A stretch of 64,000 bases of DNA from assembly GCA_023284085.1 (NCBI GenBank), contig JAKVHY010000022.1, positions 1 to 64,000 on the forward strand. The letters are read 5' to 3'. Positions within the stretch are counted from its first letter, which is position 1; each line of letters starts with the position of its first letter. This stretch comes from Shewanella benthica. GTDB taxonomy: Bacteria; Pseudomonadota; Gammaproteobacteria; Enterobacterales; Shewanellaceae. The translations under genes were made by a program, and so were the position numbers. Of this stretch, positions 1 through 7,989 are shown in pieces. The notes beneath the pieces are model-generated. The model searched no databases, was not told the origin of the DNA, and saw only the letters and a program-made list of their open reading frames with translations.

Positions 1-80
1 TATCCATCAGGGCCAGAGGTTAACCTCATAAACAGGCCGAATATATGGGTGCAATGAACTCTTCTCAAAATTGATATCAA

Positions 81-236
81 ATGTCTTGCAAACGGGATGG
101 GTCCATATATGTGGCTAATCAGGCAACCTTTAATGATGTGGCCAACAGGGTCGATAGTGTCGCGAATCTGATACGTCAACGGGTCGATAATGCCATCGCC
201 CTGTTTGATACCTCAGCTTCTCAAAAAGCGGCTTAA
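81..236 (+). CDS. short unassigned ORF or gene remnant
   Basis: An open frame runs from an ATG at 81 (or a GTG at 111) to TAA at 234-236, preceded by an in-frame stop at 72-74. The 41-residue product from the GTG is helical-looking and contains NRVDSVANLIRQRVDNAIAL. No good ribosome binding site precedes either start, so this may be the tail of a frameshifted or degenerate gene that extends off the left edge. I do not recognise the family. Codon choice looks coding, but the evidence is weak. Confidence 0.3.
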   Translation: MSCKRDGSIYVANQATFNDVANRVDSVANLIRQRVDNAIALFDTSASQKAA

Positions 237-363
237 ACTATTCACTTTCACCTAAGCAGCTAAAACTTATTAATTTTACACCAAGGATTAATGCTGAGAT
301 TTTAAAGACCAATTTACATATCCATTAACAAACAGTCGCTTTAAAGACAGGGAGCTTTTACAA

Positions 364-1104
364 ATGAAGAGTCAGCTTATCGTTGAAACCCCCACTCATA
401 AGTGGATCTACTTTGGAAGGGATCCGGAGAAACCGGATAAAATCATAGATACCAATCAATATATGCTAGTGACTGAAAAAAAAGCCCTCTTGATGGATCC
501 CGGCGGGATTGAATTATTTGCTCCCATGCTAGCCAATATCGTCAAACACATCCCCCTCGAGCAACTGACTCATCTATTTGCCTCCCACCAAGATCCGGAT
601 ATTATCTCATCTCTCGGGCTCTGGGATCAGACTCTACCGGGGGCAAAACTTTACTCTCCTTGGCTTTGGGAGGGGTTTATTCGTCATTTTGGCATGCACA
701 ATATCAGCTATGAGGCTATCCCGGATGAAGGCAGCAGACTGCTACTCGATCAAGTCGAAGTGCAATTTATTCCTGCCCACTACTTGCATGCCTCGGGAAA
801 TTTTCACGTATATGACCCCGCCGCTCGAATCCTGATGTCAGGCGATATCGGCGCGGCCTTAGAAGATCATGATGTCGATATTTTTGTCGATGACTTTGAC
901 GCTCATGTCAAAAAGATGAAGTTTTTCCATCAGAGATGGATGCCGTCAAACAGCGCGAAGAACGATTGGATTAATCGGGTACGTAAACTCGATATCGATT
1001 TCCTCTGCCCTCAACATGGTAGGATTTTCAAAGGAGAACAGGTGGGGCAATTTCTCGATTGGTTTGAGCAACTCGATGTCGGTCAGGCCATCTCAAATAG
1101 CTGA
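364..1104 (+). CDS. oxygen-binding di-iron protein (ODP), metallo-beta-lactamase fold
   Basis: A 246-residue protein with the metallo-beta-lactamase fold found in flavodiiron proteins but without a flavodoxin domain. Visible metal ligands follow the flavodiiron pattern rather than the hydrolase pattern: SHQDPD near residues 84-89, PAHYLHASGN near 137-146, SGDIGA near 159-164 and CPQHGR near 216-221. Such stand-alone ODP proteins bind oxygen at a di-iron site and often sense redox state near chemotaxis or signalling genes; that role is family knowledge, not shown here. AGGGAG lies about 9 bases before the ATG. It appears monocistronic and ends at a hairpin terminator. Confidence 0.75.
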   Translation: MKSQLIVETPTHKWIYFGRDPEKPDKIIDTNQYMLVTEKKALLMDPGGIELFAPMLANIVKHIPLEQLTHLFASHQDPDIISSLGLWDQTLPGAKLYSPWLWEGFIRHFGMHNISYEAIPDEGSRLLLDQVEVQFIPAHYLHASGNFHVYDPAARILMSGDIGAALEDHDVDIFVDDFDAHVKKMKFFHQRWMPSNSAKNDWINRVRKLDIDFLCPQHGRIFKGEQVGQFLDWFEQLDVGQAISNS

Positions 1105-1145
1105 TTAATGATTGAAGCTTGATAAGGCTATTAGCTCTCAAATGA

Positions 1146-1180
1146 TACAGCCCATGACCTTAGGTTATGGGCTGTGTTTT
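1146..1180 (+). terminator. intrinsic terminator of the ODP gene
   Basis: An inverted repeat with arms ACAGCCCATGACC and GGTTATGGGCTGT surrounds a short TTA loop and is followed by GTTTT. It lies 42 bases after the ODP stop codon on the same strand. Confidence 0.7.
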
Positions 1181-1224
1181 AATCAATAGTATAACTTTGA
1201 GTGGTATGATTTATACTGATGTCA

Positions 1225-1773
1225 CTAGAGGTAACGAGCAAACTCACAGCCACTCTTACTCGACTTTGAGGGGGCTTTTACCGCTTGAGTCCCGAGATAA
1301 AGAAATCCAACGATTTGATCGGCATCAGATAAACCTAAACTATGGTGTACTCGCTTATCGAACGCCAATTCACCCGTTCGCCAAATACCACCCAGTCCGA
1401 GTGCAAAAGCTGCCTGCTGCATCGCCATAGTCGAACATCCTGCCGCGATCAGCTGCTCAAGCTCAGGGACTTTCCCGTGAGGCTGAGGTTTAGCGACAAC
1501 AATAATCACCATGGGCGCCCTCATTGGCATAGACTGAGCCTTCGCCTGTTTCGCCTCATCCGCCCCATTCTCAATGGCCGCTTGTAAGAAAATGTCTCCC
1601 AGACGATTAAGTCCTTCATCCTGAGCGATAATGAATTCCCAAGGTGATAATCCCCCATGATCGGGTACACGCACACCAGCATCTAATATGACTTTCAGCT
1701 GAGATTCATCGGGAGCGGGTGCTATAAGGCGTGGGCAAGATTGGCGAGTCAGTAATAATTCAGTCGCGTCCAA
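1225..1773 (-). CDS. ydjA: YdjA-type nitroreductase
   Basis: A 182-residue FMN-dependent nitroreductase-family protein close in length and sequence to E. coli YdjA (183 residues). Recognisable segments are RVPDHGGLSPWEF (FMN/substrate region), APMVIIVVAKP, GCSTMAMQQAAFALGLGG and the C-terminal IVGFLYLGT. I chose the TTG at 1773 because it gives MDATELLLTRQSCPRL, which lines up with the E. coli N terminus, and AGGA sits just upstream. An ATG 12 codons further upstream (1809) is open but gives an unrelated extension. The physiological substrate is unknown. It faces the ODP gene tail to tail. Confidence 0.88.
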   Translation of the reverse strand: MDATELLLTRQSCPRLIAPAPDESQLKVILDAGVRVPDHGGLSPWEFIIAQDEGLNRLGDIFLQAAIENGADEAKQAKAQSMPMRAPMVIIVVAKPQPHGKVPELEQLIAAGCSTMAMQQAAFALGLGGIWRTGELAFDKRVHHSLGLSDADQIVGFLYLGTQAVKAPSKSSKSGCEFARYL

Positions 1774-1855
1774 GAGTATTTCCTTCTGTGAATGGGCTTG
1801 AATAATCAAGTTATCTAACTGTGGTTTACCGGGAAGAATAACAAAGACGCAAATA

Positions 1856-1881
1856 AAAATCCCACCAATGTGGTGGGATTT
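1856..1881 (-). terminator. intrinsic terminator of the DoxX gene
   Basis: A perfect stem TCCCACCA/TGGTGGGA with a three-base loop, followed on the minus strand by TTTTTATTT. It lies about 50 bases downstream of the DoxX stop codon. Confidence 0.85.
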
Positions 1882-1928
1882 ACAGAATCAACAAACTGAA
1901 AATGTCACTTTATAAAGATATATTCAAG

Positions 1929-2540
1929 CTATAAACTACTATCAGGATAGCGTTTAGACACTCCCTTACGAAGGTAGTAGTCCACACTGGTGTACCGCCC
2001 TCCGCCTATCATTATCAAGGCAAGCAACATGATTGAATACGTTATCGCGAACTCGATACCATTATTTAAGATGACAAAATTACCTGAGCTAGTCAGCCAT
2101 TCGTAATTACCATGTTCCTGTAAAATAGCCTTAGCGGCACTGAGCTTCTCACCCGCAGCCAGTACCTGATCATTTGCCAACCAGGAACCACCATCGGCTA
2201 TGGCTAACCAGCCATTATTCCAATGTACGGAGAAAGCCGCCACTAACATGGTAGCGAGTAAAGGTATGGAGATTAATCGAGTACCGAGACCAATGATCAG
2301 CAGGAAACCACCGACAAACTCGGTCCCCGCCGCCATCGTCACCATCACTTCAGGCATAGGCAGACCTAGCCCCCAATCAGGATTGCCAAACCAGGCCACA
2401 GTATCACTGAAATGAGATAACTTATTATATCCCGCTTGCATCAACACAGGTGCCAAGTACAAACGTAAAGCTAAGGGAGCAATACCCGATAACTGTTGCA
2501 CCACATTTAAAAACTTCTGATACGCATTAACCACTAACAT
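1929..2540 (-). CDS. DoxX family inner-membrane protein
   Basis: A 203-residue DoxX-like membrane protein. Helices are visible at about residues 18-40 (LRLYLAPVLMQAGYNKL), 62-82, 88-108 and 160-180, and the family signature GTEFVGGFLLIIGLGTRL lies at 72-89. DoxX proteins are small four-helix membrane proteins linked to thiosulfate, redox or peroxide metabolism in different species. The loop of about 40 residues between helices 3 and 4 (DGGSWLANDQVLAAGEKL onward) is longer than in minimal members. It is transcribed alone, and nothing nearby indicates its substrate. Confidence 0.8.
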   Translation of the reverse strand: MLVVNAYQKFLNVVQQLSGIAPLALRLYLAPVLMQAGYNKLSHFSDTVAWFGNPDWGLGLPMPEVMVTMAAGTEFVGGFLLIIGLGTRLISIPLLATMLVAAFSVHWNNGWLAIADGGSWLANDQVLAAGEKLSAAKAILQEHGNYEWLTSSGNFVILNNGIEFAITYSIMLLALIMIGGGRYTSVDYYLRKGVSKRYPDSSL

Positions 2541-2654
2541 GTTTACTCCTTACAAACGCTATTGTCAGAATAGACCATATTGAGAAGGAATATCTTTCAT
2601 TTTAATATCAATCTCAGAGTAAACAATGTGAATGCTGCGGCAGTGCCTGCTGAC

Positions 2655-3692
2655 TTAGGGTAAAATTAACGAATAAAACTGACTGAAACAATCCAGGTAT
2701 TTTAACCCATGTTCAGAGCTTGAATCTCTTGGTAAATCTAAGACTTCAGCACCCTCTATCTCGATTTCTGCGTCTGCTGCCATCAGCAGGGACCAGCAAG
2801 CGGAAAACACCCAATAGATATTGATTGCCGCTGGCAATGCTGCTTTGGCGTCAAGGGTCAAATTCGGATGATTATCCAGATAGGCGTCGATTAAAAAATG
2901 CCGTTGAGCCGTCGACAGAGTGTGACTCGATAGCACGCCTGCCAGATCGAATAACGGATGTGAACTGCAGGCATATTCGAAATCTATGCATTGAAGTCGG
3001 CCATTTTTAAACAATAAGTTATGGGGGTTGAGATCTCTATGGCTATATTGTTCCCCCAATGCGCAGGCATCGAGTTCATCTAACCATTGACTGATGTCGT
3101 CTCTAAGAGACAGGAGTTGAAGATGCTTCTCCCGCCATTCTCTGTGCTGGCGGCACTCATCCCCCTGAGCTTGGCCATTGCAAATTTTGCTCCAGATATC
3201 ATACATAGAAGCCTGATAAATGGACCACTGCCTGGATACGCTGAGACTGTTTTCAGGACATTCGAGTCCGGCTAACTCAGTCAAGAGTCGCAATAGTGCT
3301 GACTCGGCGCCGGGCCATGATATCGACTCATCGATGAGGGGGTGCGCCGATTTGGCGGTGATCAACTTGCCCCAACTACGCCCCTGCTCTTGCTCGATAA
3401 ATTCACTGAGGTAATATTTTTTATCGTCACTGACAAAATACAAATCAGGTGCCAGCCCCTGCTCTGCCGCTATCTTCCAATTTTTCACCTCGGCATCGCG
3501 ATCACAAATTTGACTACTCGCCGATGAGTTCACTCGCAATACCCAACTGACATGTCTATCTCGAATCAAGTAATTTTGATTACTCAGCCCCTCAGCCAAC
3601 ACAGAAACTGAAGAGGACAGCACTAAGCCTGCACTTTGCAGCCCAGTCTTTACATCCTGCGGCAAACTCATTAATAGTTGGGATTGCTTCAT
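2655..3692 (-). CDS. thiamine kinase-like phosphotransferase
   Basis: A 345-residue protein of the aminoglycoside phosphotransferase/choline kinase fold. The catalytic loop HRDLNPHNLLF lies at about residue 221, followed by the metal-binding IDFEYA motif. N-terminal LAEGLSNQNYLIRD matches the nucleotide-binding start of the family. As the last gene of a TPP-riboswitch operon with a receptor and PnuT, it probably phosphorylates imported thiamine to thiamine monophosphate and so traps it, as ThiK does in E. coli. It is longer than E. coli ThiK (274 residues). The start is uncertain: ATG at 3692 is preferred, and a TTG three codons upstream is possible. Confidence 0.72.
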   Translation of the reverse strand: MKQSQLLMSLPQDVKTGLQSAGLVLSSSVSVLAEGLSNQNYLIRDRHVSWVLRVNSSASSQICDRDAEVKNWKIAAEQGLAPDLYFVSDDKKYYLSEFIEQEQGRSWGKLITAKSAHPLIDESISWPGAESALLRLLTELAGLECPENSLSVSRQWSIYQASMYDIWSKICNGQAQGDECRQHREWREKHLQLLSLRDDISQWLDELDACALGEQYSHRDLNPHNLLFKNGRLQCIDFEYACSSHPLFDLAGVLSSHTLSTAQRHFLIDAYLDNHPNLTLDAKAALPAAINIYWVFSACWSLLMAADAEIEIEGAEVLDLPRDSSSEHGLKYLDCFSQFYSLILP

Positions 3693-3744
3693 CACATCCA
3701 ATATCTCATGCTATATCTCATGTTATATATGTCATGTTCTCGAT

Positions 3745-4389
3745 CTATTGAGCCAATGCAATACGTTGATCACGCATCGCCGTGCGCCATAAGAAATAGC
3801 CACCTATAGCCATAGCCACATACAAGATAAATAACAGTGACGTTAGCATGAGCCCTTTCTGCAGATAAAGATAGATGGAGACAAAATCGATAACCACCCA
3901 ATAAAGCCAATTTTCTAGCACCTTCTTTGCGACTAAATACGTCGTCACAACCGCAAAACACGTGGTCGCGGCATCGAGGTAAGCATAGGAAGCTTGGGTA
4001 TAGGTAGCCATTAAATAGCCCACGACCACTGAGATGCTAGCGGTTGTGAGTATAAGCAGAATATGACGTCTCAGACTCCAGGAAATGACTTCAATGCCAG
4101 AATCATCTCCTTTCCCCTTTGACCACTGACGAAAACCATAGAACGCCATCGCCATGTAATACACATTGAGCACCGACTCCATCAATAGCGACACTTTCCA
4201 GAAGAGCGCCGTATAGATAGCCGTGCTGGCGAACGCGGCAAACCAACACCAGATACTGCCCTTCATGGCAAGTATCAGGTAGGCCGCTGCTAGTACTACA
4301 GCTACGCCCTCCCAAGCCGTTAATGCCGTTGCCTGCATTAATGCACCATCTATTGTGCTCATGAGCGCGGACCAAAAATCTATCATCAC
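3745..4389 (-). CDS. pnuT: PnuT-type thiamine permease (PnuC family)
   Basis: A 214-residue, strongly hydrophobic protein with about seven membrane helices. The PnuC-family signature is visible as NVYYMAMAFYGFRQWSKG near residues 75-92 and ENWLYWVVIDFVSIYLYLQKG near 160-180; the Trp-rich WLYWVVID segment contacts substrate in solved family members. PnuC paralogues under TPP riboswitches carry thiamine across the inner membrane by facilitated diffusion, driven by later phosphorylation. It lies between the thiamine-binding protein gene and the kinase gene, which fits uptake and trapping. A second ATG directly after the first is an alternative start. Confidence 0.85.
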   Translation of the reverse strand: MMIDFWSALMSTIDGALMQATALTAWEGVAVVLAAAYLILAMKGSIWCWFAAFASTAIYTALFWKVSLLMESVLNVYYMAMAFYGFRQWSKGKGDDSGIEVISWSLRRHILLILTTASISVVVGYLMATYTQASYAYLDAATTCFAVVTTYLVAKKVLENWLYWVVIDFVSIYLYLQKGLMLTSLLFILYVAMAIGGYFLWRTAMRDQRIALAQ

Positions 4390-4456
4390 TTTTTTCCGAA
4401 ATAAGACTTTGCTAACGTAAAACAGATGCTAAACATGTAAACTTAATGCGATAAAC

Positions 4457-4717
4457 TTATTGAGTGTGTGACAAATCCAGCTCACCACCAATAAACTTAC
4501 ACACGAACACAGCCTTGCCCCACTTTTCATGGGCTGCCTGCATCTCTGTTGCCAGCATAGCCATCACGTCGCCATACTCGCCACACACCTGAGTGGCCAT
4601 GGCATTGGTCTTACGTTCAATATTGTCATAGCTATCCAGACGATCGATAAACCATAGGATAGGATCCAGGTAGTTATCTTGCAGCGGGTAACAACTTATC
4701 TCGGCGGTTAATTTCAT
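4457..4717 (-). CDS. single-domain thiamine-binding protein (YkoF/MTH1187 family)
   Basis: An 86-residue cytosolic protein of the Thiamine_BP/YkoF type: EISCYPLQDNYLDPILWFIDRL (the first 20 residues of this stretch are the signature), then TNAMATQVCGEYGDVMAML and KAVFVCKFI. YkoF has two such domains and binds thiamine or its pyrimidine moiety; this copy has one, so it probably works as an oligomer. GAGG lies 7 bases before the ATG. It sits between the receptor and PnuT genes, so it may buffer or hand over imported thiamine; that is inference. Confidence 0.78.
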   Translation of the reverse strand: MKLTAEISCYPLQDNYLDPILWFIDRLDSYDNIERKTNAMATQVCGEYGDVMAMLATEMQAAHEKWGKAVFVCKFIGGELDLSHTQ

Positions 4718-4730
4718 TTCTCGACCTCAG

Positions 4731-4757
4731 GTGGCACTCTTTTTAGAAAGAGCCACC
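4731..4757 (-). other. intercistronic hairpin in the thiamine operon
   Basis: Arms GTGGCTCTTT and AAAGAGTGCCAC pair with a single bulge between the receptor gene and the thiamine-binding protein gene, just upstream of the latter's ribosome binding site. No U-run follows, so it is more likely an RNA-processing or stabilising hairpin than a terminator. Confidence 0.45.
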
Positions 4758-4906
4758 ACAATTAAATAAATAACTCATTAACTAACTCAATAGCTAAGGT
4801 AACAGACATTTCAATCTAGTTTGAGGAGAGTGCGCGGAGTTTATAAGCATAAATGAGCACTCTCGACAAAAAAATTGATTATAAATGGCAATAGCTGAGC
4901 ATTGAG

Positions 4907-7081
4907 TTACATGAACTTGACGTTAACAGTCAAACCTAACTGGCGTGGATCACCATAACGTATATATTGCTTGTCTGCCCAATCTTGATCTGGCTCATTA
5001 CCAAAGTAAAAGCCTCGAGTGCCGTATTGCTCATCAAACAGGTTCTTGCCCCAAAGATAAGCCGACCAGACATCGGTCTCATAGCCGACACGGGCATTAA
5101 AAATAGTATAGGCCTGTGATTTTGACTCATTACTGTCTGAGTAGTAAAACTCACTCTTGCCACTGGTGGTCAGGTTCGCGAACCAACCTGAATCGGTACG
5201 ATAGGTGGCTCCAGCACTGTAAGTGAAGTTCGGTGAATGGGCCAGTTCACGACCGGTTAGATCCACTGTCCCGCCGTACTTATCCTGATAAGCATAATCG
5301 CCATAAGCGGTCTCCAGCCAACCAAGACTAGCATACAGCTTAAGATTATCTGTCGCATACCAATTCCCCTCTAACTCGGCGCCATAGTTGTGTGAGCTAC
5401 CTGCGTTCTCTGTATACAGAATAAACTTCTGTGGCTCTTCAGGATTTTGTTGGGATGCTGAAACCTGCTGGTTGCGTCTGTCCATAAAAAACAGCGAAAA
5501 ATTCGTACTGGCAGCACCATCGAGCCAGCGTGATTTAAGCCCTATTTCATAGTTATATAAGGTTTCGGTATCATACTCTTTCTTGTCTGACAGCTCCGCT
5601 GGCAATGACATATTGAACCCACCCGCCTTATAACCTCGAGCGATACGCGCATAGGTTTCATGACTGCTGCTTAACGCCTTACTCAGAGCAATATGTCCGC
5701 CCCACATGGTTTCACCTGGACTAAATTCATCACCGGCACTGTCGCTGTAATCACTGTCTCGACGTTCGACTCTCAGGCCGAAGGACAAGGCGTAACCCGC
5801 ACCGAGATCTGAATCTAATTGGCCAAACACGGCAGTATTATTCGCTTCATATTCGGCAGCAAGCGGGTCTAGCCAACCGTTATAATCTTCAACTGTGTCG
5901 TTGTCTTCAGTTAAACGCATACCATAAACGCCCAGTAACCAATCTGTGCTACCAGAAAAGATACGTCCAGCTTCAGTTGAGCTGAATCTAAACTCTTGGC
6001 TAATGGTATTTCGCTCACCCTTCTTGTCCCAGGTATAATCGAATTGGCAAGGCTCACCGCCACAATCGAGTCCACCCCAGTAATCAGGGTTTGCCCAGTC
6101 GCCATCATAATTATGGTGAGTCTGAGAGTTGGCATATGATGTTAAAGAGACGAGTTCGAACTGCTCGGCACCTGAATAGGTAAACTTAAGCGAGCTACCT
6201 GTGGTGCGTTGCTTATCGACGCCCGGCGCATCGGTGAGGGTATTTTCGCCATTGTTATCTAAGGTCCATACATCATAGCCATTATCATAATCGGCGTGAA
6301 GTAAGGTAAAATCAATCTCCAAATCGTCGCTGGCATACCAGCGCAATTTCGCCCGGCCGGTAAATTCATCCCGGGCATTGGTATCGTCGCGATTCAGATA
6401 TAGGTTATTTTGATAGCCGTTCTGTTGATGTTGCTGCAAAGAGACACGGTAGAGTAATTTGCCGGAATCCGTCAGCGGCCCAGAGCTAAAGCCGCTAAAA
6501 GTCGTCAGGTTATCATCCCCCACCGACACTTCAGCGCCATGCTCAAACACATCGCTTGGGTCATTACTCTTAAGGTATATCAAGCCCGCTAAAGCATTGG
6601 CACCGTATCGCGTTCCTTGTGGACCACGCAGCACTTCTACCTGCTGCAGATCGTACATGCTGGAAATCATGCCCAGACCCGACATGTCGATATCATCGAT
6701 AATGTAACCAACAGATGAATTCGGCGCGCCTTGGTATTCCTCCTGCTCGCCGACACCACGAATTTGGAAATATTTAGGACGAGAACTGCCGCCGGACCAG
6801 TTAAAGTTCGCGATGGAGTTAAGCACATCTTCGAAGTGCTGTGCGCCTTCGTCCTCTATCTGCTGCTGATCGATAATCGTAATACTCGACGGCATTTTAT
6901 CGAGTGTAGAGCCACGAAAATCAGAGGTCACCACGATGACTTCCATCTCATCGGAAGGTGTCTCTGTTGGTTCAGAAGCGAAAGCGTGTGGGCTGATTAG
7001 TGCGGTCGATACCGCGAGCGCTACCGGAGAAAATTTCTTCAAGACGGTAGAATCGAAACATAAAGATTTAAGTGTAAACAT
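4907..7081 (-). CDS. TonB-dependent outer-membrane receptor, probably for thiamine
   Basis: A 724-residue receptor. A signal peptide ending ISPHAFA is followed by a TonB-box-like EMEVIVVTS. The plug domain contains MPSSITIIDQQQIEDEG and VEVLRGPQGTRYGANALAG, and the barrel ends with QLGLTVNVKFM (terminal aromatic plus Met). The ATG at 7081 gives this clean signal peptide; an upstream in-frame ATG at 7183 would add 34 residues encoded by the riboswitch leader and is rejected. Being first gene after a TPP riboswitch and followed by PnuT and a kinase argues that it imports thiamine or a phosphorylated form. Confidence 0.85.
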   Translation of the reverse strand: MFTLKSLCFDSTVLKKFSPVALAVSTALISPHAFASEPTETPSDEMEVIVVTSDFRGSTLDKMPSSITIIDQQQIEDEGAQHFEDVLNSIANFNWSGGSSRPKYFQIRGVGEQEEYQGAPNSSVGYIIDDIDMSGLGMISSMYDLQQVEVLRGPQGTRYGANALAGLIYLKSNDPSDVFEHGAEVSVGDDNLTTFSGFSSGPLTDSGKLLYRVSLQQHQQNGYQNNLYLNRDDTNARDEFTGRAKLRWYASDDLEIDFTLLHADYDNGYDVWTLDNNGENTLTDAPGVDKQRTTGSSLKFTYSGAEQFELVSLTSYANSQTHHNYDGDWANPDYWGGLDCGGEPCQFDYTWDKKGERNTISQEFRFSSTEAGRIFSGSTDWLLGVYGMRLTEDNDTVEDYNGWLDPLAAEYEANNTAVFGQLDSDLGAGYALSFGLRVERRDSDYSDSAGDEFSPGETMWGGHIALSKALSSSHETYARIARGYKAGGFNMSLPAELSDKKEYDTETLYNYEIGLKSRWLDGAASTNFSLFFMDRRNQQVSASQQNPEEPQKFILYTENAGSSHNYGAELEGNWYATDNLKLYASLGWLETAYGDYAYQDKYGGTVDLTGRELAHSPNFTYSAGATYRTDSGWFANLTTSGKSEFYYSDSNESKSQAYTIFNARVGYETDVWSAYLWGKNLFDEQYGTRGFYFGNEPDQDWADKQYIRYGDPRQLGLTVNVKFM

Positions 7082-7150
7082 AGGACCCCAAATTATAATT
7101 TTTGAGATCCGGCAACTGGAGAAGCGAGAAAGGATGTTGTGGTCGACTAC

Positions 7151-7171
7151 AGATGTCTTTAACAGACATCT
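7151..7171 (-). promoter_or_regulatory. hairpin in the riboswitch expression platform
   Basis: A perfect seven-base inverted repeat, AGATGTC and GACATCT, with a seven-base loop, immediately downstream of the TPP aptamer. No U-run follows. The first arm's sequence is repeated inside the aptamer (7250-7244), so the second arm has two possible partners. Confidence 0.55.
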
Positions 7172-7184
7172 CGAAAGCATCAAA

Positions 7185-7291
7185 CCTATTGGCCCATTCC
7201 TACGCCGGTATTAGCCGGATCAGGTTCAAAGGGTTTGTCATCTGACATCTCAGAAACTGGTATTTAAAAATAACAGTCTCACCCCTTGGCA
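7185..7291 (-). promoter_or_regulatory. TPP (thi-box) riboswitch
   Basis: On the minus strand the conserved aptamer elements occur in order: GGGGTG (plus positions about 7283-7278), CTGAGATG (7253-7246), ACCCTTTGAACCTGATC (about 7234-7218) and GGCGTAGGAA (about 7207-7198). This is the standard TPP-sensing aptamer. It lies about 100 bases upstream of the receptor start and controls a four-gene thiamine uptake operon. A downstream hairpin shares a seven-base arm with the aptamer and may be the expression platform. Confidence 0.93.
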
Positions 7292-7297
7292 GGCGGG

Positions 7298-7328
7298 ATT
7301 ATACATGAATAAAACAAGGTGTTGACAA
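7298..7328 (-). promoter_or_regulatory. candidate sigma-70 promoter of the thiamine operon
   Basis: A perfect -10 hexamer TATAAT (plus 7303-7298) lies just before the riboswitch, placing the start close to 7291. The best -35 candidate, TTGTCA, is 19 bases upstream, which is longer than ideal. Confidence 0.5.
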
Positions 7329-7370
7329 AGATATGTCATCAAATGGTGAATTTACACACACTTGGATCAC

Positions 7371-7396
7371 AAAAAACGTCAGCCAAGCTGACGTTT
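7371..7396 (-). terminator. intrinsic terminator after ycfL
   Basis: Stem AAAACGTCAGC/GCTGACGTTTT with a three-base loop, followed by Ts on the minus strand, 39 bases past the ycfL stop codon. Confidence 0.88.
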
Positions 7397-7434
7397 TCCT
7401 ATTTCATCGAAATACGCATTTAATCAACAAAAGA

Positions 7435-7824
7435 TTAATTAGAGAAAGCTTTTCTCACATATAGCTCATAGCGAACGGCGTTTGCATTGGGCGCAACTGC
7501 CATGACTTGCATACGCTGCATGCCATGTAACTTCAATGACTTCCATGGGCTGGCTTCATCTTCCAAGGTAAACCCGTTTATGTCATACCAGGTAAACTTG
7601 TATTGCAGTCGTAAATCAGTGGAAACCTTACTCATGATCACCCCAGAGCCTTGCAGTAGATCGCCCTGTTGACGGGCCTTTAATTGCTCGACTCCAACTT
7701 CACGAGCGAAACTGCTGTTATCGATTCTGACTTCACCGGTAGAGCTGCCCATCACACCCGCAGTGTGCTGAGCGCAAGCCGTGAAAATAAGGGCCGATGC
7801 TAACACCAAAACGATTTTTTTCAT
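7435..7824 (-). CDS. ycfL: YcfL family lipoprotein
   Basis: A 129-residue exported lipoprotein. The signal peptide ends in a lipobox, LIFTAC, with Cys at about residue 17. The mature part shows the YcfL/DUF1425 pattern: VRIDNSSFAREVGVEQLKAR, then QYKFTWYDINGFTLEDEASP and a C-terminal AVRYELYVRK. In E. coli the order is hinT-ycfL-lpoB-thiK; here ycfL follows hinT and a thioesterase gene, so part of the synteny is kept. GGAGCGAATGAA precedes the ATG. Its biochemical role is unknown. Confidence 0.85.
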   Translation of the reverse strand: MKKIVLVLASALIFTACAQHTAGVMGSSTGEVRIDNSSFAREVGVEQLKARQQGDLLQGSGVIMSKVSTDLRLQYKFTWYDINGFTLEDEASPWKSLKLHGMQRMQVMAVAPNANAVRYELYVRKAFSN

Positions 7825-7989
7825 TTCATTCGCTCCAAATTAATTTAGCCCAGTGGATAAAGGCTAATCATTATCTACTTTTGTAGGTGAATATTGATAA
7901 GACGAGCTTAACCTAAACTCGCGCTAAGGTTAACCACTGCCAATTATCACTGCTGATTCAGATCTCAGTCAGTCGCTTGTAGCCAGAAA

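Noticed and set aside
7081..7183. 34-codon N-terminal extension of the TonB-dependent receptor
   Set aside because: It would be encoded by the riboswitch leader hairpin and would bury the signal peptide; the ATG at 7081 gives a normal export signal.
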